Shown: in pieces, positions 1-8,437 of the stretch
Numbering within the stretch: the first letter of the stretch is position 1
How the letters are laid out: every line of letters starts with the position of its first letter
Assembly (NCBI GenBank): GCA_028866355.1
Contig: JAGWIH010000008.1
Span: 1 to 20,271 of the forward strand
Reading direction: 5' to 3'
Source: Alphaproteobacteria bacterium
GTDB taxonomy: Bacteria > Pseudomonadota > Alphaproteobacteria > ATCC43930 > CGMCC-115725
Length of the DNA stretch: 20,271 nt
Program-made: the position numbers and the translations under genes
The notes under the pieces: generated by a model
What the model saw: only the letters and a program-made list of their open reading frames with translations
Told to the model about the DNA's origin: nothing
Databases searched by the model: none

Positions 1-295
1 ACAGGTCGAGCGTCGCCCATTGCTCGGCGACACGGATCGGATGATGCAGCGGCAGCACCGTGACCGCCGGCGCCAGCCGGATGCGTTTTGACTTCGCCGC
101 CAGGTTGGCGAGCACGAGATCGGGACAGGACAGAACCCCCAGCGAGTTGAAATGGTGCTCGCCGATCCAGGCCGAATGGAATCCCGTCTGCTCGGCATGG
201 AGCGCTTCATCGACGATATCGGCGACGAACTGGTTGGCCGAGCGCGTGTTGTTCTCATAGTGATTGTCGCTCAGCGTGAAATAGCCGAATTCCAT
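1..295 (-). CDS. LLM class flavin-dependent oxidoreductase (luciferase-like), N-terminal part, cut by window edge
   Basis: The first 98 residues of a bacterial luciferase-like monooxygenase can be read from an ATG at 293-295 leftward off the window edge. The protein begins MEFGYFTLSDNHYENN, carries the family's W-x-GEHHF segment at residues 43-49, and continues with a segment (VLANLAAKSKRIRLAPAV, about residues 61-78) that matches the usual second and third strands of this TIM-barrel family. Family members use reduced FMN (often F420 in other lineages) to oxidise diverse substrates; the substrate here cannot be told. A strong ribosome binding site, GGGGGAGG, sits about 6 bases before the ATG and supports the start. 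The gene points away from the polysaccharide genes and is probably functionally separate. The family call is firm; the exact role is unknown. Confidence 0.85.
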   Translation of the reverse strand, partial: MEFGYFTLSDNHYENNTRSANQFVADIVDEALHAEQTGFHSAWIGEHHFNSLGVLSCPDLVLANLAAKSKRIRLAPAVTVLPLHHPIRVAEQWATLDL

Positions 296-362
296 CGCCT
301 GCCTCCCCCGCTGCACCGGCCGCGCTGCCGTCGACGAACGACGACGCCAGTCGGCGTGTCTT

Positions 363-376
363 ACAGTTCGGACTGT
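363..376. promoter_or_regulatory. Short palindrome, possible operator of the monooxygenase gene
   Basis: ACAGT-TCGG-ACTGT has perfect 5-base arms around 4 bases and lies 68 bases upstream of the monooxygenase start. Its position would suit an operator for a dimeric repressor, but arms this short can arise by chance. The 8-mer ACAGTCCG from this site recurs in the opposite orientation at 722-729. Confidence 0.25.
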
Positions 377-521
377 CCTTTACCATGCCGCCTGCGGCCC
401 GGGCGCCTGATTTGTTGTCGGCGTTTGGATTCCAGCGGTGCCTGGCCGGTGGAAATGCCACGCCGACAAGTCTTTGTGGACGCGGGCGCCGCCCCTGCCC
501 GGTCAAAGCAACGGCAAGCCG

Positions 522-554
522 GTTAACGCGACGGGACGAACCGGCGGCGTTAAC
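522..554. promoter_or_regulatory. Paired GTTAAC boxes with 27-base spacing (site 1)
   Basis: GTTAAC occurs at 522-527 and again at 549-554. The flanks make a perfect 9-base inverted repeat, GGTTAACGC (521-529) and GCGTTAACC (547-555). The same start-to-start distance of 27 bases is found between the two GTTAAC boxes at 13471 and 13498. TTAAC is a half-site of the alphaproteobacterial cell-cycle regulator CtrA, but the distance here is not the CtrA TTAA-N7-TTAA spacing, so a different dimeric or tetrameric regulator is also possible. What binds is not known. Confidence 0.4.
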
Positions 555-560
555 CGTGAT

Positions 561-700
561 GATCTCGATATTAAGTACTCGTAAACCATATATTTGAGTT
601 ATGACGCTTATAGTCTATGAATATTTACTAAGAACGTCAGTTTATCTTATAAATATCGGATTATTTGTCACGAATACTCATTTATATATTGAAAACTCTT
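561..700. promoter_or_regulatory. AT-rich probable promoter region of the sugar transferase-prs operon
   Basis: By direct count 38 of these 140 bases are G or C (27%), in a window that is otherwise strongly GC-rich. The block holds a perfect 7-base inverted repeat (ATATTTA at 621-627, TAAATAT at 650-656). One rough sigma-70-type promoter fits: TTGAGT at 594-599, a 16-base gap, TATGAA at 616-621, each box matching 4 of 6 consensus bases. It would give a leader of roughly 185 bases before the start at 813. The promoter call is weak; the AT richness itself is clear and would suit a bending or nucleoid-protein target. Confidence 0.35.
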
Positions 701-812
701 TGCCGCTAGGCTACTCCATTGACAGTCCGCTCCACAGAAGTCGGCGGCTTTAACACCTCGGGCGCAACCAGAACGGCCTGCTCGAATCGTTTCATCGGGG
801 GCGGGTTCGGCA

Positions 813-2228
813 ATGTTGCGCATCTTCGGACATTTCGTGCCGATTCCGGCCGTTGTCATCGGCCTGTGTGAAATCCTTCTGACCGCGGCGGCGATCTATC
901 TCGCGACCGCACCCAATACACAGGCGCTGGCCGGCGAGTTCCATTTCGCCACGTCGTCGATCCAGTTCTCGCTCGGCATGTCCGCCATCGCCACCGGCGC
1001 GATGGGCGCGGTCGGGCTTTACAACTACGACGTCTTTCTCGATTCGCGGCTGTTGATCACCAAGGCGCTCCTCGCCTTGGCGATGGTCGTGCCGGCGGCA
1101 GCGATCGGCGGCCTGTTCTTCTCGCGCGACGTGCTCGGCGGTCTCGCCGGTTCCTGGCACGCGCTCTGCTTCAAGAGCGCGGCCGCTTGGATGGGTTGTG
1201 TCGTCGTCACGCGCATGGCGCTGTTGCGTTTTTCCGACATTGAAATGTTCCGCCGTGGCGTCGTTGTGCTCGGCACCGGCGTGCGCGCCGAACGCATCGC
1301 TGAATTGGCGCGGCGCCACGCCAATCATTATTTCGTGCCGCGTGCTTACGTCCATGTTGGCGCCGATCCGCACCTGGTCTCCGCCGAGACCCTCGATCTC
1401 GACAGCGTCAAGGACCATCGCGCGCTGGCGAAATTCGTTCGCAAGCTTGGCGTGCGCGAGGTGGTCGTTGCGACCGACGAACGCCGCGGCATGCCGGTCG
1501 ATCAGCTGCTGCACTGCAAGATCGAAGGCGTCAACGTCGTCGACTACCTGACCTTTTGGGAGCGCGAGAACGGCCGCATCGACATCGACGCGTTGCAGCC
1601 GAGCTGGCTCATCTATTCGGACGGCTTCCGCCAGGGCCGCGTCGTCAATTTGATCAAGCGCGCCTTCGACCTCACCGTCAGCTTCCTGCTGCTGCTTGTG
1701 ACGTTGCCGGTGATCGCGCTAACGGCGTTGGCGATACGGCTCGAGAGCCCGGGTTCCGTGCTCTATCGCCAGGAACGCGTTGGCTATCACAACCGTAGCT
1801 TTGTGCTCTTCAAGTTCCGTTCGATGCGCAGCGACGCCGAACGCGACGGTGCGCCGCAATGGGCTGCCAACCGGGACCCGCGCGTCACACGCGTTGGCGC
1901 CATCATCCGCCGCTTCCGCATCGACGAGCTGCCGCAGCTCTGGAACGTCTTCAAGGGCAACATGAGCTTTGTCGGCCCGCGTCCGGAGCGGCCGTTCTTC
2001 GTCAACCAGCTCGCCGAACAGATCCCGTTTTACAACGAGCGGCATTCGGTGAAGCCGGGCATCACCGGCTGGGCACAGGTCAACTATTCCTACGGCGCCT
2101 CGCTCGAAGATGCGCGGCACAAGCTCGCCTACGACCTCTACTACGTGAAGAACCGCACGCTGTTCCTCGACATCGTCATCCTCATCCAGACGGTCCGCGT
2201 CATCCTGTTCCGCGAGGGTGCGCGCTGA
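813..2228 (+). CDS. PEP-CTERM/XrtA-associated polyprenyl-phosphate sugar transferase (bacterial sugar transferase family)
   Basis: This 471-residue inner-membrane enzyme should transfer a sugar-1-phosphate from a nucleotide sugar to undecaprenyl phosphate, the first step of lipid-linked glycan assembly. Four hydrophobic segments occupy roughly residues 10-140, a CoA-binding-like domain with a GTG nucleotide loop follows (about 148-250), and one more membrane segment (about 284-309) precedes the catalytic domain. That domain shows the family motifs VLYRQERVG (317-324), FKFRSMR (333-339), DELPQLWNV (371-379, acidic catalytic pair), SFVGPRPE (385-392) and KPGITGWAQVN (414-424). Overall it resembles the sugar transferases tied to exosortase loci (TIGR03013-like). 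It is the first gene of the plus-strand operon, with prsK starting 3 bases after its stop. A weak G-rich ribosome site lies upstream. The sugar specificity cannot be read. Confidence 0.92.
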   Translation: MLRIFGHFVPIPAVVIGLCEILLTAAAIYLATAPNTQALAGEFHFATSSIQFSLGMSAIATGAMGAVGLYNYDVFLDSRLLITKALLALAMVVPAAAIGGLFFSRDVLGGLAGSWHALCFKSAAAWMGCVVVTRMALLRFSDIEMFRRGVVVLGTGVRAERIAELARRHANHYFVPRAYVHVGADPHLVSAETLDLDSVKDHRALAKFVRKLGVREVVVATDERRGMPVDQLLHCKIEGVNVVDYLTFWERENGRIDIDALQPSWLIYSDGFRQGRVVNLIKRAFDLTVSFLLLLVTLPVIALTALAIRLESPGSVLYRQERVGYHNRSFVLFKFRSMRSDAERDGAPQWAANRDPRVTRVGAIIRRFRIDELPQLWNVFKGNMSFVGPRPERPFFVNQLAEQIPFYNERHSVKPGITGWAQVNYSYGASLEDARHKLAYDLYYVKNRTLFLDIVILIQTVRVILFREGAR

Positions 2229-2231
2229 ACT

Positions 2232-4250
2232 ATGACGTTCGCCGCCGTCACATCCGCGATTTGCGCCTGTGCGTTCGCCGCGCTGTTCCTGTTCACGCTG
2301 GCGCGCGGCCAGGCTTCGCGCGAGGGCCGCTTCATCCTCGCCGCGTCGGGCGCGACGGCGTTATGGGCCGTCGCGTCGACAACCGGTGTCGCACGCGGCG
2401 CCGTCGCGTCGCTCGAAACCGTCCAGGCGCTGATCTGGCTGGCGCTGCTCGAATGGCTGCTGCGGCCGCAAGCCGGCGATACCGCCAAGCGCGGCGCGCG
2501 CGGGCTGGCCGTCGCCGTCGGCGCGGTCGCGTGTGCCGCGGCCCTGGCCAACGACGTCGCGCATAGCGGTCAAAGTGCGCTCGTCTGGTCGCAAATTGTC
2601 GCGCGCGCTGGACTGTCGATCGCGGGCCTACTGCTGGTCGAGAACCTTTATCGCAACATCGAGCCGAAGCGGATGTGGAACGTCGTGCCATTGTGCATCG
2701 CCATCGGCGGTTTCTTCGCTTATGGCCTGTTCCTCTATTCGACCGCGCTGTTGACCGGCCACGTCAATCCGGTCTTCGCCCAGGCGCGGCCGGCGGCCAC
2801 CTGCCTCTTGGCGCCGTTCCTGGCGTTGACCCTGGCGCGTAACCGCGACTGGCGCATCGACCACCATATTTCCCGCGGCTTGGTGTTTCATGCCTTCACC
2901 CTGGTGGTGAGTGGCGTGTTCTTGCTCGTCGTCGCCAGCCTTGGCGCCGTGCTGCGGGGCGGCACCTGGGGACCCGCGGCGCAGATCGTCGCGCTCTTCG
3001 GCAGCACGCTGGTGCTGGCCCTGGTTCTGTCGTCCGGCAGCATCAAGGCGCGGATCAACTATCTGGTGTCGCGCAACTTTTTCTCGCTGCGCTACGACTA
3101 CCGCCTCGAATGGATGAACTTCATCGACATCCTGTCGGCACCGCGGGACGGCGCCGGATTGCGCCAGCGCGTCATCCACGCCGTCGCCAACATCGTCGAC
3201 AGCCCACGCGGTGCGCTGTGGCTTGTCGACGAAGGCGTCGGATTCCGGCCGGCGGCTTTCTTCAACATGCGCCTGCCGGCCGAGCTGATCGAGCCGTTGA
3301 CCAGCACGTTCGTCGCCGGCTTCCGGGGCGGCCATTGGACGCAAGTCCTCGACGGCGAAGCCAATCCGGCCCCATGGCGCGCCGACGGCCAATTCTGGCT
3401 CGCCGTGCCGCTCGTTCACAGCGGCCGCATCATCGGCTTCATCGCCCTCGCCCATCCCCGCGCGCCGTTCGACCTGAACTGGGAAAGCTTCGATCTCCTG
3501 CGTGCCGTCGGCCGCCAGGCCGCCAGCTATATCTGCGAGGAAAGCGCCGCGCAGCAATTGGCGGACGCGCGTCGCCTCGAGGAATACGGCAAGCGCTTTG
3601 CCTTCCTTGGTCACGACCTCAAGAATATCGCCGGTCAGCTGCGCCTGATCGCCGTCAACGCCCAGCATCACGGCGACAATCCGGAATTCCGTGCCGACGC
3701 GTTCCGCACCATCGAAGGGTCGGCCGCGCGCATGAGCGCCCTGCTGTTGCAATTGAACGCGCGCACCGCCGCCGCAGCCGACCCGCATCGCGCCGTGCCG
3801 ACCGACGCCGCGCGCATCATCGCCGAAGTCGCCAATGCGCTCGCCGGCGCGGCCGTGCCGATCGAGACGCGCATGGCGGGTAGCGCCACGCTCGTCACCA
3901 TGCCGGCCGAGGATTTGCGCTCGGCCCTGACCCACGTGCTCAGCAACGCCATCGAAGCTTCGCCGGCCGGCGCCATCGTGAGCATCGCCGGCACGATCGA
4001 AAATGGCCGCCACGTCATCGCGATCACCGACCGCGGTCCCGGCATGGACCCGGAATTCGTCCATCGCGAATTGTTCCGGCCGTTCCGCACGACCAAGGCA
4101 AGCGGCAGCGGCATCGGCGCCTATCAAACCCGCGAACTCGTGCGTGCCGCCGGCGGCGAGCTCGAGGTCATCAGTCAACCTGGCGCCGGCACCACCATGC
4201 GAATCGTTCTTCCCCTAGCGCGAGAAGGAGCCGTCTCCTCGGCGGCATAA
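2232..4250 (+). CDS. prsK: PrsK, PEP-CTERM system membrane histidine kinase
   Basis: A 672-residue sensor kinase paired with the next gene. Residues 1-270 contain about eight hydrophobic segments, which suits the multi-pass sensor region of PrsK proteins (TIGR02916-like). A GAF-like domain follows (about 300-435). The kinase core has an H-box with GHDLKN (phosphorylated His461), an N-box around HVLSNAIEA (Asn572), a G1 box DRGPGMD (600-606) and a G2 box GSGIG (625-629). The HDLKN form, rather than the common HELRTP, is typical of this group. The kinase should autophosphorylate His461 and pass the phosphate to Asp55 of PrsR. Its signal is unknown. It begins 3 bases after the sugar transferase stop and ends 1 base before prsR, so translation is probably coupled. 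Confidence 0.93.
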   Translation: MTFAAVTSAICACAFAALFLFTLARGQASREGRFILAASGATALWAVASTTGVARGAVASLETVQALIWLALLEWLLRPQAGDTAKRGARGLAVAVGAVACAAALANDVAHSGQSALVWSQIVARAGLSIAGLLLVENLYRNIEPKRMWNVVPLCIAIGGFFAYGLFLYSTALLTGHVNPVFAQARPAATCLLAPFLALTLARNRDWRIDHHISRGLVFHAFTLVVSGVFLLVVASLGAVLRGGTWGPAAQIVALFGSTLVLALVLSSGSIKARINYLVSRNFFSLRYDYRLEWMNFIDILSAPRDGAGLRQRVIHAVANIVDSPRGALWLVDEGVGFRPAAFFNMRLPAELIEPLTSTFVAGFRGGHWTQVLDGEANPAPWRADGQFWLAVPLVHSGRIIGFIALAHPRAPFDLNWESFDLLRAVGRQAASYICEESAAQQLADARRLEEYGKRFAFLGHDLKNIAGQLRLIAVNAQHHGDNPEFRADAFRTIEGSAARMSALLLQLNARTAAAADPHRAVPTDAARIIAEVANALAGAAVPIETRMAGSATLVTMPAEDLRSALTHVLSNAIEASPAGAIVSIAGTIENGRHVIAITDRGPGMDPEFVHRELFRPFRTTKASGSGIGAYQTRELVRAAGGELEVISQPGAGTTMRIVLPLAREGAVSSAA

Positions 4251-4251
4251 C

Positions 4252-5616
4252 ATGATGAAAGACAGCAAAATCTCTCTTCTGATCGTCGAGGACGACGACG
4301 GCATCGCCCGCCAGTACAAGTGGGCCTTGTCGGATTGCGACACGGCGTTCGCCACCAACCGCGAAGACGCGATCGCCGAGTTCCGCCGGGTTCGGCCGCA
4401 CGTCGTCGTGCTCGATCTCGGTCTGCCGCCAGCGGCGGACGCCGCCACGGAAGGCATGGCCACGCTCGAAGCGATGCTGGCAATGGCGCCCGAGACCAAG
4501 ATCATCGTCGCCTCGGGCAACGACAGCCGCGACGTCGCGCTCCGGGCGGTGCAGCTCGGCGCATACGACTTCCATCTGAAACCGGTCGATCTCGACGCAC
4601 TGCGGCTGATGATCGCGCGTGCCGCCAAATTGCGCGAGCTCGAGGCCGAAAACCGCCGCTTGCAGGAGCTGATGCCGCAATCGCCGATCGACGGCATCGT
4701 CGCCGCGAGTCCGCAGATGACACGCGTGCTGCGCACGATCGAGAAGATCGCACCCACCGACGTCGCCGTGCTGCTGCTCGGCGAAAGCGGCACGGGCAAG
4801 GAAGTGCTGGCCCACGCGGTGCATCATATGAGCCCGCGCGCCAAGAAGCCGTTCGTCGCCATCAACTGCGCGGCGATTCCCGAGACGCTGCTCGAAAGCG
4901 AGCTGTTCGGTCACGAAAAGGGTGCCTTCACCGGCGCGGTCAAGCAGACCATCGGCAAGATCGAAAGCGCCAACGGGGGCACGCTGTTCCTCGACGAAAT
5001 CGGCGACGTGCCCTTGGCTATGCAGGTGAAATTGCTGCGCTTCCTGCAGGATCAGGTGGTCGAACGCATCGGCGGTCACCGTCCGATCCAGGTCGACGTG
5101 CGTATCGTCTGCGCGACGAACCAGGACCTCGACCACATGATCGGCACCGGCCGGTTCCGCGAAGATCTCTATTACCGGCTCAACGAAGTGCGCGTCACGG
5201 TGCCGCCGCTGCGCGAACGCGAAGGCGACCCCGTTTTGCTCGCCAACCACTTCCTCAAACGCTTCAACGAGCAGTTCGCGCGCAAGGTCAAGGGCTTCGG
5301 TTCGGATGCCTTGACCGCGATCGCCGTCCATCCGTGGCGTGGCAACGTGCGTGAGCTGGAGAACCGGGTGAAGCGCGCCGTCGTCATGGCCGAAGGCGTG
5401 ACCGTCAGCGCCGCCGATCTCGAATTGGCGCCGGCGGAGTTGCCGTTCGGGTCGCTCGACCTGCGCGAAGCGCGGGCGCGCGCCGAACGCGGCGTCGTGC
5501 AGATGGCCCTGGCGCAAAGCAGCGGCAACCTGTCACGCGCCTCGAAGCTGCTCGGTATCAGCCGGCCGACGCTTTACGGCTTGCTCGAAGACCTCGGCCT
5601 CGAAGTTCATTCCTAA
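4252..5616 (+). CDS. prsR: PrsR, PEP-CTERM-box sigma-54-dependent response regulator
   Basis: This 454-residue activator has an N-terminal receiver domain (acidic patch EDDD at 13-16, phosphorylated Asp55 in VLDLGLPP, Lys110), a short coiled linker (about 124-141), a central AAA+ domain and a C-terminal Fis-type helix-turn-helix (about 422-450). The AAA+ domain shows Walker A GESGTGKE (177-184), the sigma-54 contact loop GAFTGA (224-229), Walker B GTLFLDEI (243-250) and an arginine-finger region FREDLYYRL (302-310). All key residues are intact, so it should remodel RpoN polymerase with ATP. PrsR-type regulators are known to drive PEP-CTERM protein genes. The start could be either ATG at 4252 or 4255; GAAGGAG at 4223-4229 is rather far upstream. 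Confidence 0.95.
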   Translation: MMKDSKISLLIVEDDDGIARQYKWALSDCDTAFATNREDAIAEFRRVRPHVVVLDLGLPPAADAATEGMATLEAMLAMAPETKIIVASGNDSRDVALRAVQLGAYDFHLKPVDLDALRLMIARAAKLRELEAENRRLQELMPQSPIDGIVAASPQMTRVLRTIEKIAPTDVAVLLLGESGTGKEVLAHAVHHMSPRAKKPFVAINCAAIPETLLESELFGHEKGAFTGAVKQTIGKIESANGGTLFLDEIGDVPLAMQVKLLRFLQDQVVERIGGHRPIQVDVRIVCATNQDLDHMIGTGRFREDLYYRLNEVRVTVPPLREREGDPVLLANHFLKRFNEQFARKVKGFGSDALTAIAVHPWRGNVRELENRVKRAVVMAEGVTVSAADLELAPAELPFGSLDLREARARAERGVVQMALAQSSGNLSRASKLLGISRPTLYGLLEDLGLEVHS

Positions 5617-5644
5617 GCACGTATCGCATCGCCTGGAGAGCTCC

Positions 5645-8437
5645 ATGACCAAACCTTCGGATATCATCAGCCGCACCCTGCCCTACGTGCTCGCATGCAG
5701 CGTGCTGATCGCGGTGCCGGCGGTCGCGTTCGCCTCGACCGGCTACACCGATTCGGCGCAGCAACTGATCGACCGCGGCGATCTGCGTGGCGCAGCCATC
5801 GAACTGCGCAATGCGGCGCGCAACGAGCCGCAGAACGCCGATATCCATCTGCGCCTGGCGCGGATCTATCTCCAGATCGGCAATGTCCCGGCCGCCGAGG
5901 CCGAGGCCCGCCTGGCAATGGAGCGTGGCGGCGACGACGCCAAGGTCGCGCCGGTGCTCGCCGAGACCTTGCTGCGCGGCGGTAAATTCAACGCTCTGTT
6001 GCGTGAAATTCCCGCCGGGCATCGCCCGGCTGACGCCGAAAGCATGGTCCGCTTGGCGCGCGGCTTGGCCTATCTCGGCCTGCATCAGACAAACCAGGCC
6101 GAACCGCTGATCGCCGAAGCCATCCAGCTTGCCCCCAACGCGATCGAGCCGAAGCTGGGCTCGGCGCGTCTCATGCTGTTCGAGAACAAGCAGGCCGAAG
6201 CGGAGAAACAGGTCGACGCCGCCCTGGCCATCGACCCCAACAACGCCCGCGCGCTGATGCTGAAAGGCGATTTGCTGCGTCTGCGCGGCGACTACCCGGC
6301 CGCATTGGCGCGCTATAATGCCGTCGTCCAGCACGAGCCGCAGAACGCCGTCGCGTTGCTCGGCCGCGCCAATCTCGAGATCGCGCTCAGCCAGCTCGAC
6401 GCCGCCGAAAAAGACGTTCGGCAGGTTCAGGCCGAATTTCCGAACAGTCCAGAAGACATTTACCTCCAGGCCCTGATCGAAGTCGGCCGCGGCCATATCG
6501 CGAAGGCGAACGACATCCTACAGAAAGCGAGCCTGCAGCTCTCGAACCTGCCGGTGGCACAACTGCTGTCGGGCTCGGTGCAATTCTCGCTCGGCAATTA
6601 TGCCCAAGCCTCCGTCAGCCTGAAGAATTTTGTCGCCCGCGTTCCGAACAATCCGCTGGCGAACCGGCTGCTCGCCGACATCGCGCTGCGTCAAAACGAG
6701 CCACATCAGGCGATCGCCCTGCTCGAGCCGATCACGCGCGCCAATCCGAACGATGGCGACGCCTGGGCGGTGCTGGCCGACGCCTATATCGCCATCGGCG
6801 ACAACGCCAAGGCGTCGCAGGCGCTCGACCGCGCGTCGGCGAGCACGGCGGACAATCCGCGGCTCGGCACCCAGATCGCGATCGGCCGCATTGCGACCGG
6901 ACAATCGGACCTCGGCACCGAGCAACTCGAATCGATCTTCAACAAGCAGGGTGGCGCCGCTGTCGCCGGCCCGGCGCTGGTCCTGTCGGACCTGCGCGCG
7001 CATCACATCGCCGAAGCCGAACGTCATGCCGAGGCCCTGGCCAAGGCGCGGCCCGACGATCTGGTCGCCGCCAACTTGCTGGGACTGGTCCGGATCGCCC
7101 AGGGGAACCTGACCAACGCCGAGCAGATTTTCGCCACGATCTATCGCAAGCACCCCGAGTTCACCGTCGCCGGCCGCAACCTGGCGCAGGTCTACATGGG
7201 TGAAGGCCGGCCGGACGATGCCATCGGCATCTACCGCGCAATGATCGCGCGCGATGGCGACGACGTCGCCTCGCATCTGGCACTCGCGGACGTACTGATC
7301 GCGACCAAGGACTATGCCGGCGCGATCGCCGAGCTCCAGCGCGTCAATGGACTCAATCCGTCCGATCCGACCGCCAATCTCCGGATTGCCAACCTCTATG
7401 CGGCGCAGCAGCAATGGGACAAAGCAACCGACACGATGCGGCCGATGGTCGATCAGTTCCCCGGCAATTTCGCCGTGCTCGACATGATGGGCCGCATCCA
7501 GACCGCCACCGGCAACGTCAAGGGCGCCGTGACCACCTATCGGCGCGCCACCCAAGCGAAACCCAACGACGCCGTCGCGTTCGATCGCTATGCCAATGCG
7601 CTGGCCGCGGGCGGCAATTGGAGCGGCGCGCGCGACCAGCTGCGCAATGCCGTCAAGCTTGAGCCGCAAAGCGCGCTGTACCGCGAAGAACTGGTCTACG
7701 CCGAATATCGCGTTGCCGGTCGCACCGAAGCCTACGCCCTCGCCAAGCAGCTTGCTCCAACCAGCGAGAGCCCGACGCTCGCCACACAGTGGATGGCCGC
7801 GGTGCTGGTCAAGGACGGAAAGACCAACGACGGCCTCGCTCTGTTGGCGGAAGCCGAGCGCGTCGCGCCGTCCGAAGGGCTGATCGTCCAACACGCGGCG
7901 GTGCTCGCCAAAGCCGGTCAGCCCGCCCAAGGCGTGGCGCTGCTGCGCAACTGGATCGGCCGTCATCCGAGCGATCTCGCCGCGATGCACGCGCTCGCCG
8001 ATCTCGACATGACGATGGCCGATTATAAGGCGGCGCAAAGCGTGCTGGAGAGCATCGTCGCGCGGTCGCCGGACGACGTCGTCGTCCTTAACAATCTGGC
8101 CTGGATCTATTCGCACGAAGGCGATCCACGCGCCAGGCAGACCGCGGCGCGCGCCTACGCCTTGTCGCCGCTATCGCCCGCCGTCGCCGATACGTATGGC
8201 TGGATCGTGTTGTCGCAAGGCGACGTCACGCACGCCGTGCAGTATCTGCGGATGGCGAGCTATGGCATGCCGGACGATCCGTCGGTGCAGTACCATTTCG
8301 CGGTCGCCTTGAGCCGCGCCGGCCACACCGCCGAAGCCCGCACGCTTCTGCAACGCGTAGTCGCCTATCACGGCACCTTCGACGGCAAGCAGCAAGCCAG
8401 CGATTTGCTGAAGAACCTCGGCGGTAACGTCAACTAA
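5645..8437 (+). CDS. prsT: PrsT, PEP-CTERM system TPR-repeat protein
   Basis: A 930-residue secreted protein made almost wholly of tetratricopeptide repeats, roughly 34 residues each, running from about residue 35 to the C-terminus. This is the size and context of PrsT (TIGR02917-like), which follows prsK and prsR in these loci; its biochemical role is not established. TPR scaffolds usually hold assembly complexes together, so a periplasmic scaffold for glycan or protein export is an inference. The N-terminus is a signal peptide: hydrophobic about 11-30 with AFA before Ser31, suiting signal peptidase I. Family members are often named lipoproteins; a VLAC sequence exists at 15-18 but comes too early in the hydrophobic stretch to be a convincing lipobox. 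GGAG at 5634-5637 supports the start. The stop overlaps the stop of the convergent deacetylase gene. Confidence 0.93.
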   Translation: MTKPSDIISRTLPYVLACSVLIAVPAVAFASTGYTDSAQQLIDRGDLRGAAIELRNAARNEPQNADIHLRLARIYLQIGNVPAAEAEARLAMERGGDDAKVAPVLAETLLRGGKFNALLREIPAGHRPADAESMVRLARGLAYLGLHQTNQAEPLIAEAIQLAPNAIEPKLGSARLMLFENKQAEAEKQVDAALAIDPNNARALMLKGDLLRLRGDYPAALARYNAVVQHEPQNAVALLGRANLEIALSQLDAAEKDVRQVQAEFPNSPEDIYLQALIEVGRGHIAKANDILQKASLQLSNLPVAQLLSGSVQFSLGNYAQASVSLKNFVARVPNNPLANRLLADIALRQNEPHQAIALLEPITRANPNDGDAWAVLADAYIAIGDNAKASQALDRASASTADNPRLGTQIAIGRIATGQSDLGTEQLESIFNKQGGAAVAGPALVLSDLRAHHIAEAERHAEALAKARPDDLVAANLLGLVRIAQGNLTNAEQIFATIYRKHPEFTVAGRNLAQVYMGEGRPDDAIGIYRAMIARDGDDVASHLALADVLIATKDYAGAIAELQRVNGLNPSDPTANLRIANLYAAQQQWDKATDTMRPMVDQFPGNFAVLDMMGRIQTATGNVKGAVTTYRRATQAKPNDAVAFDRYANALAAGGNWSGARDQLRNAVKLEPQSALYREELVYAEYRVAGRTEAYALAKQLAPTSESPTLATQWMAAVLVKDGKTNDGLALLAEAERVAPSEGLIVQHAAVLAKAGQPAQGVALLRNWIGRHPSDLAAMHALADLDMTMADYKAAQSVLESIVARSPDDVVVLNNLAWIYSHEGDPRARQTAARAYALSPLSPAVADTYGWIVLSQGDVTHAVQYLRMASYGMPDDPSVQYHFAVALSRAGHTAEARTLLQRVVAYHGTFDGKQQASDLLKNLGGNVN

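Larger units (their letters stand above)
296..812. other. Divergent intergenic region with AT-rich core
   Basis: About 517 bases lie between the oppositely oriented monooxygenase and sugar transferase genes. No convincing gene is seen: the short reading frames are arginine- and alanine-rich and match nothing recognisable. The region holds a short palindrome (363-376), a spaced pair of GTTAAC boxes (522-554), a strongly AT-rich block (561-700) and a TTGACA hexamer at 719-724 that lacks a good -10 partner. It most likely contains the promoters for both flanking genes. No clear sigma-54 promoter (TGGCAC-N5-TTGC type) was found, although the operon it precedes encodes a sigma-54-type activator. 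Confidence 0.6.

Noticed and set aside
719..724. TTGACA, a perfect -35 box upstream of the sugar transferase gene
   Set aside because: No acceptable -10 box lies 15-20 bases downstream; the nearest TTTAAC is 24 bases away.
1155..1171. TGGCACG-N4-CTGC, a good fit to a sigma-54 -24/-12 element on the plus strand
   Set aside because: It lies deep inside the sugar transferase coding region with no gene start shortly downstream; most likely chance.
2628..8116. Long open frames on the minus strand opposite prsK, prsR and prsT (for example 2628-4178, 4171-5517, 6518-8116)
   Set aside because: They are antisense to well-recognised genes, rich in Arg, Asp and Gly, and match no family; they arise from high GC content.
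5700..8400. Repeating sequence pattern in prsT, considered as DNA repeats
   Set aside because: The pattern is at the protein level (TPR units) with diverged codons; no direct DNA repeats or CRISPR spacing are present.
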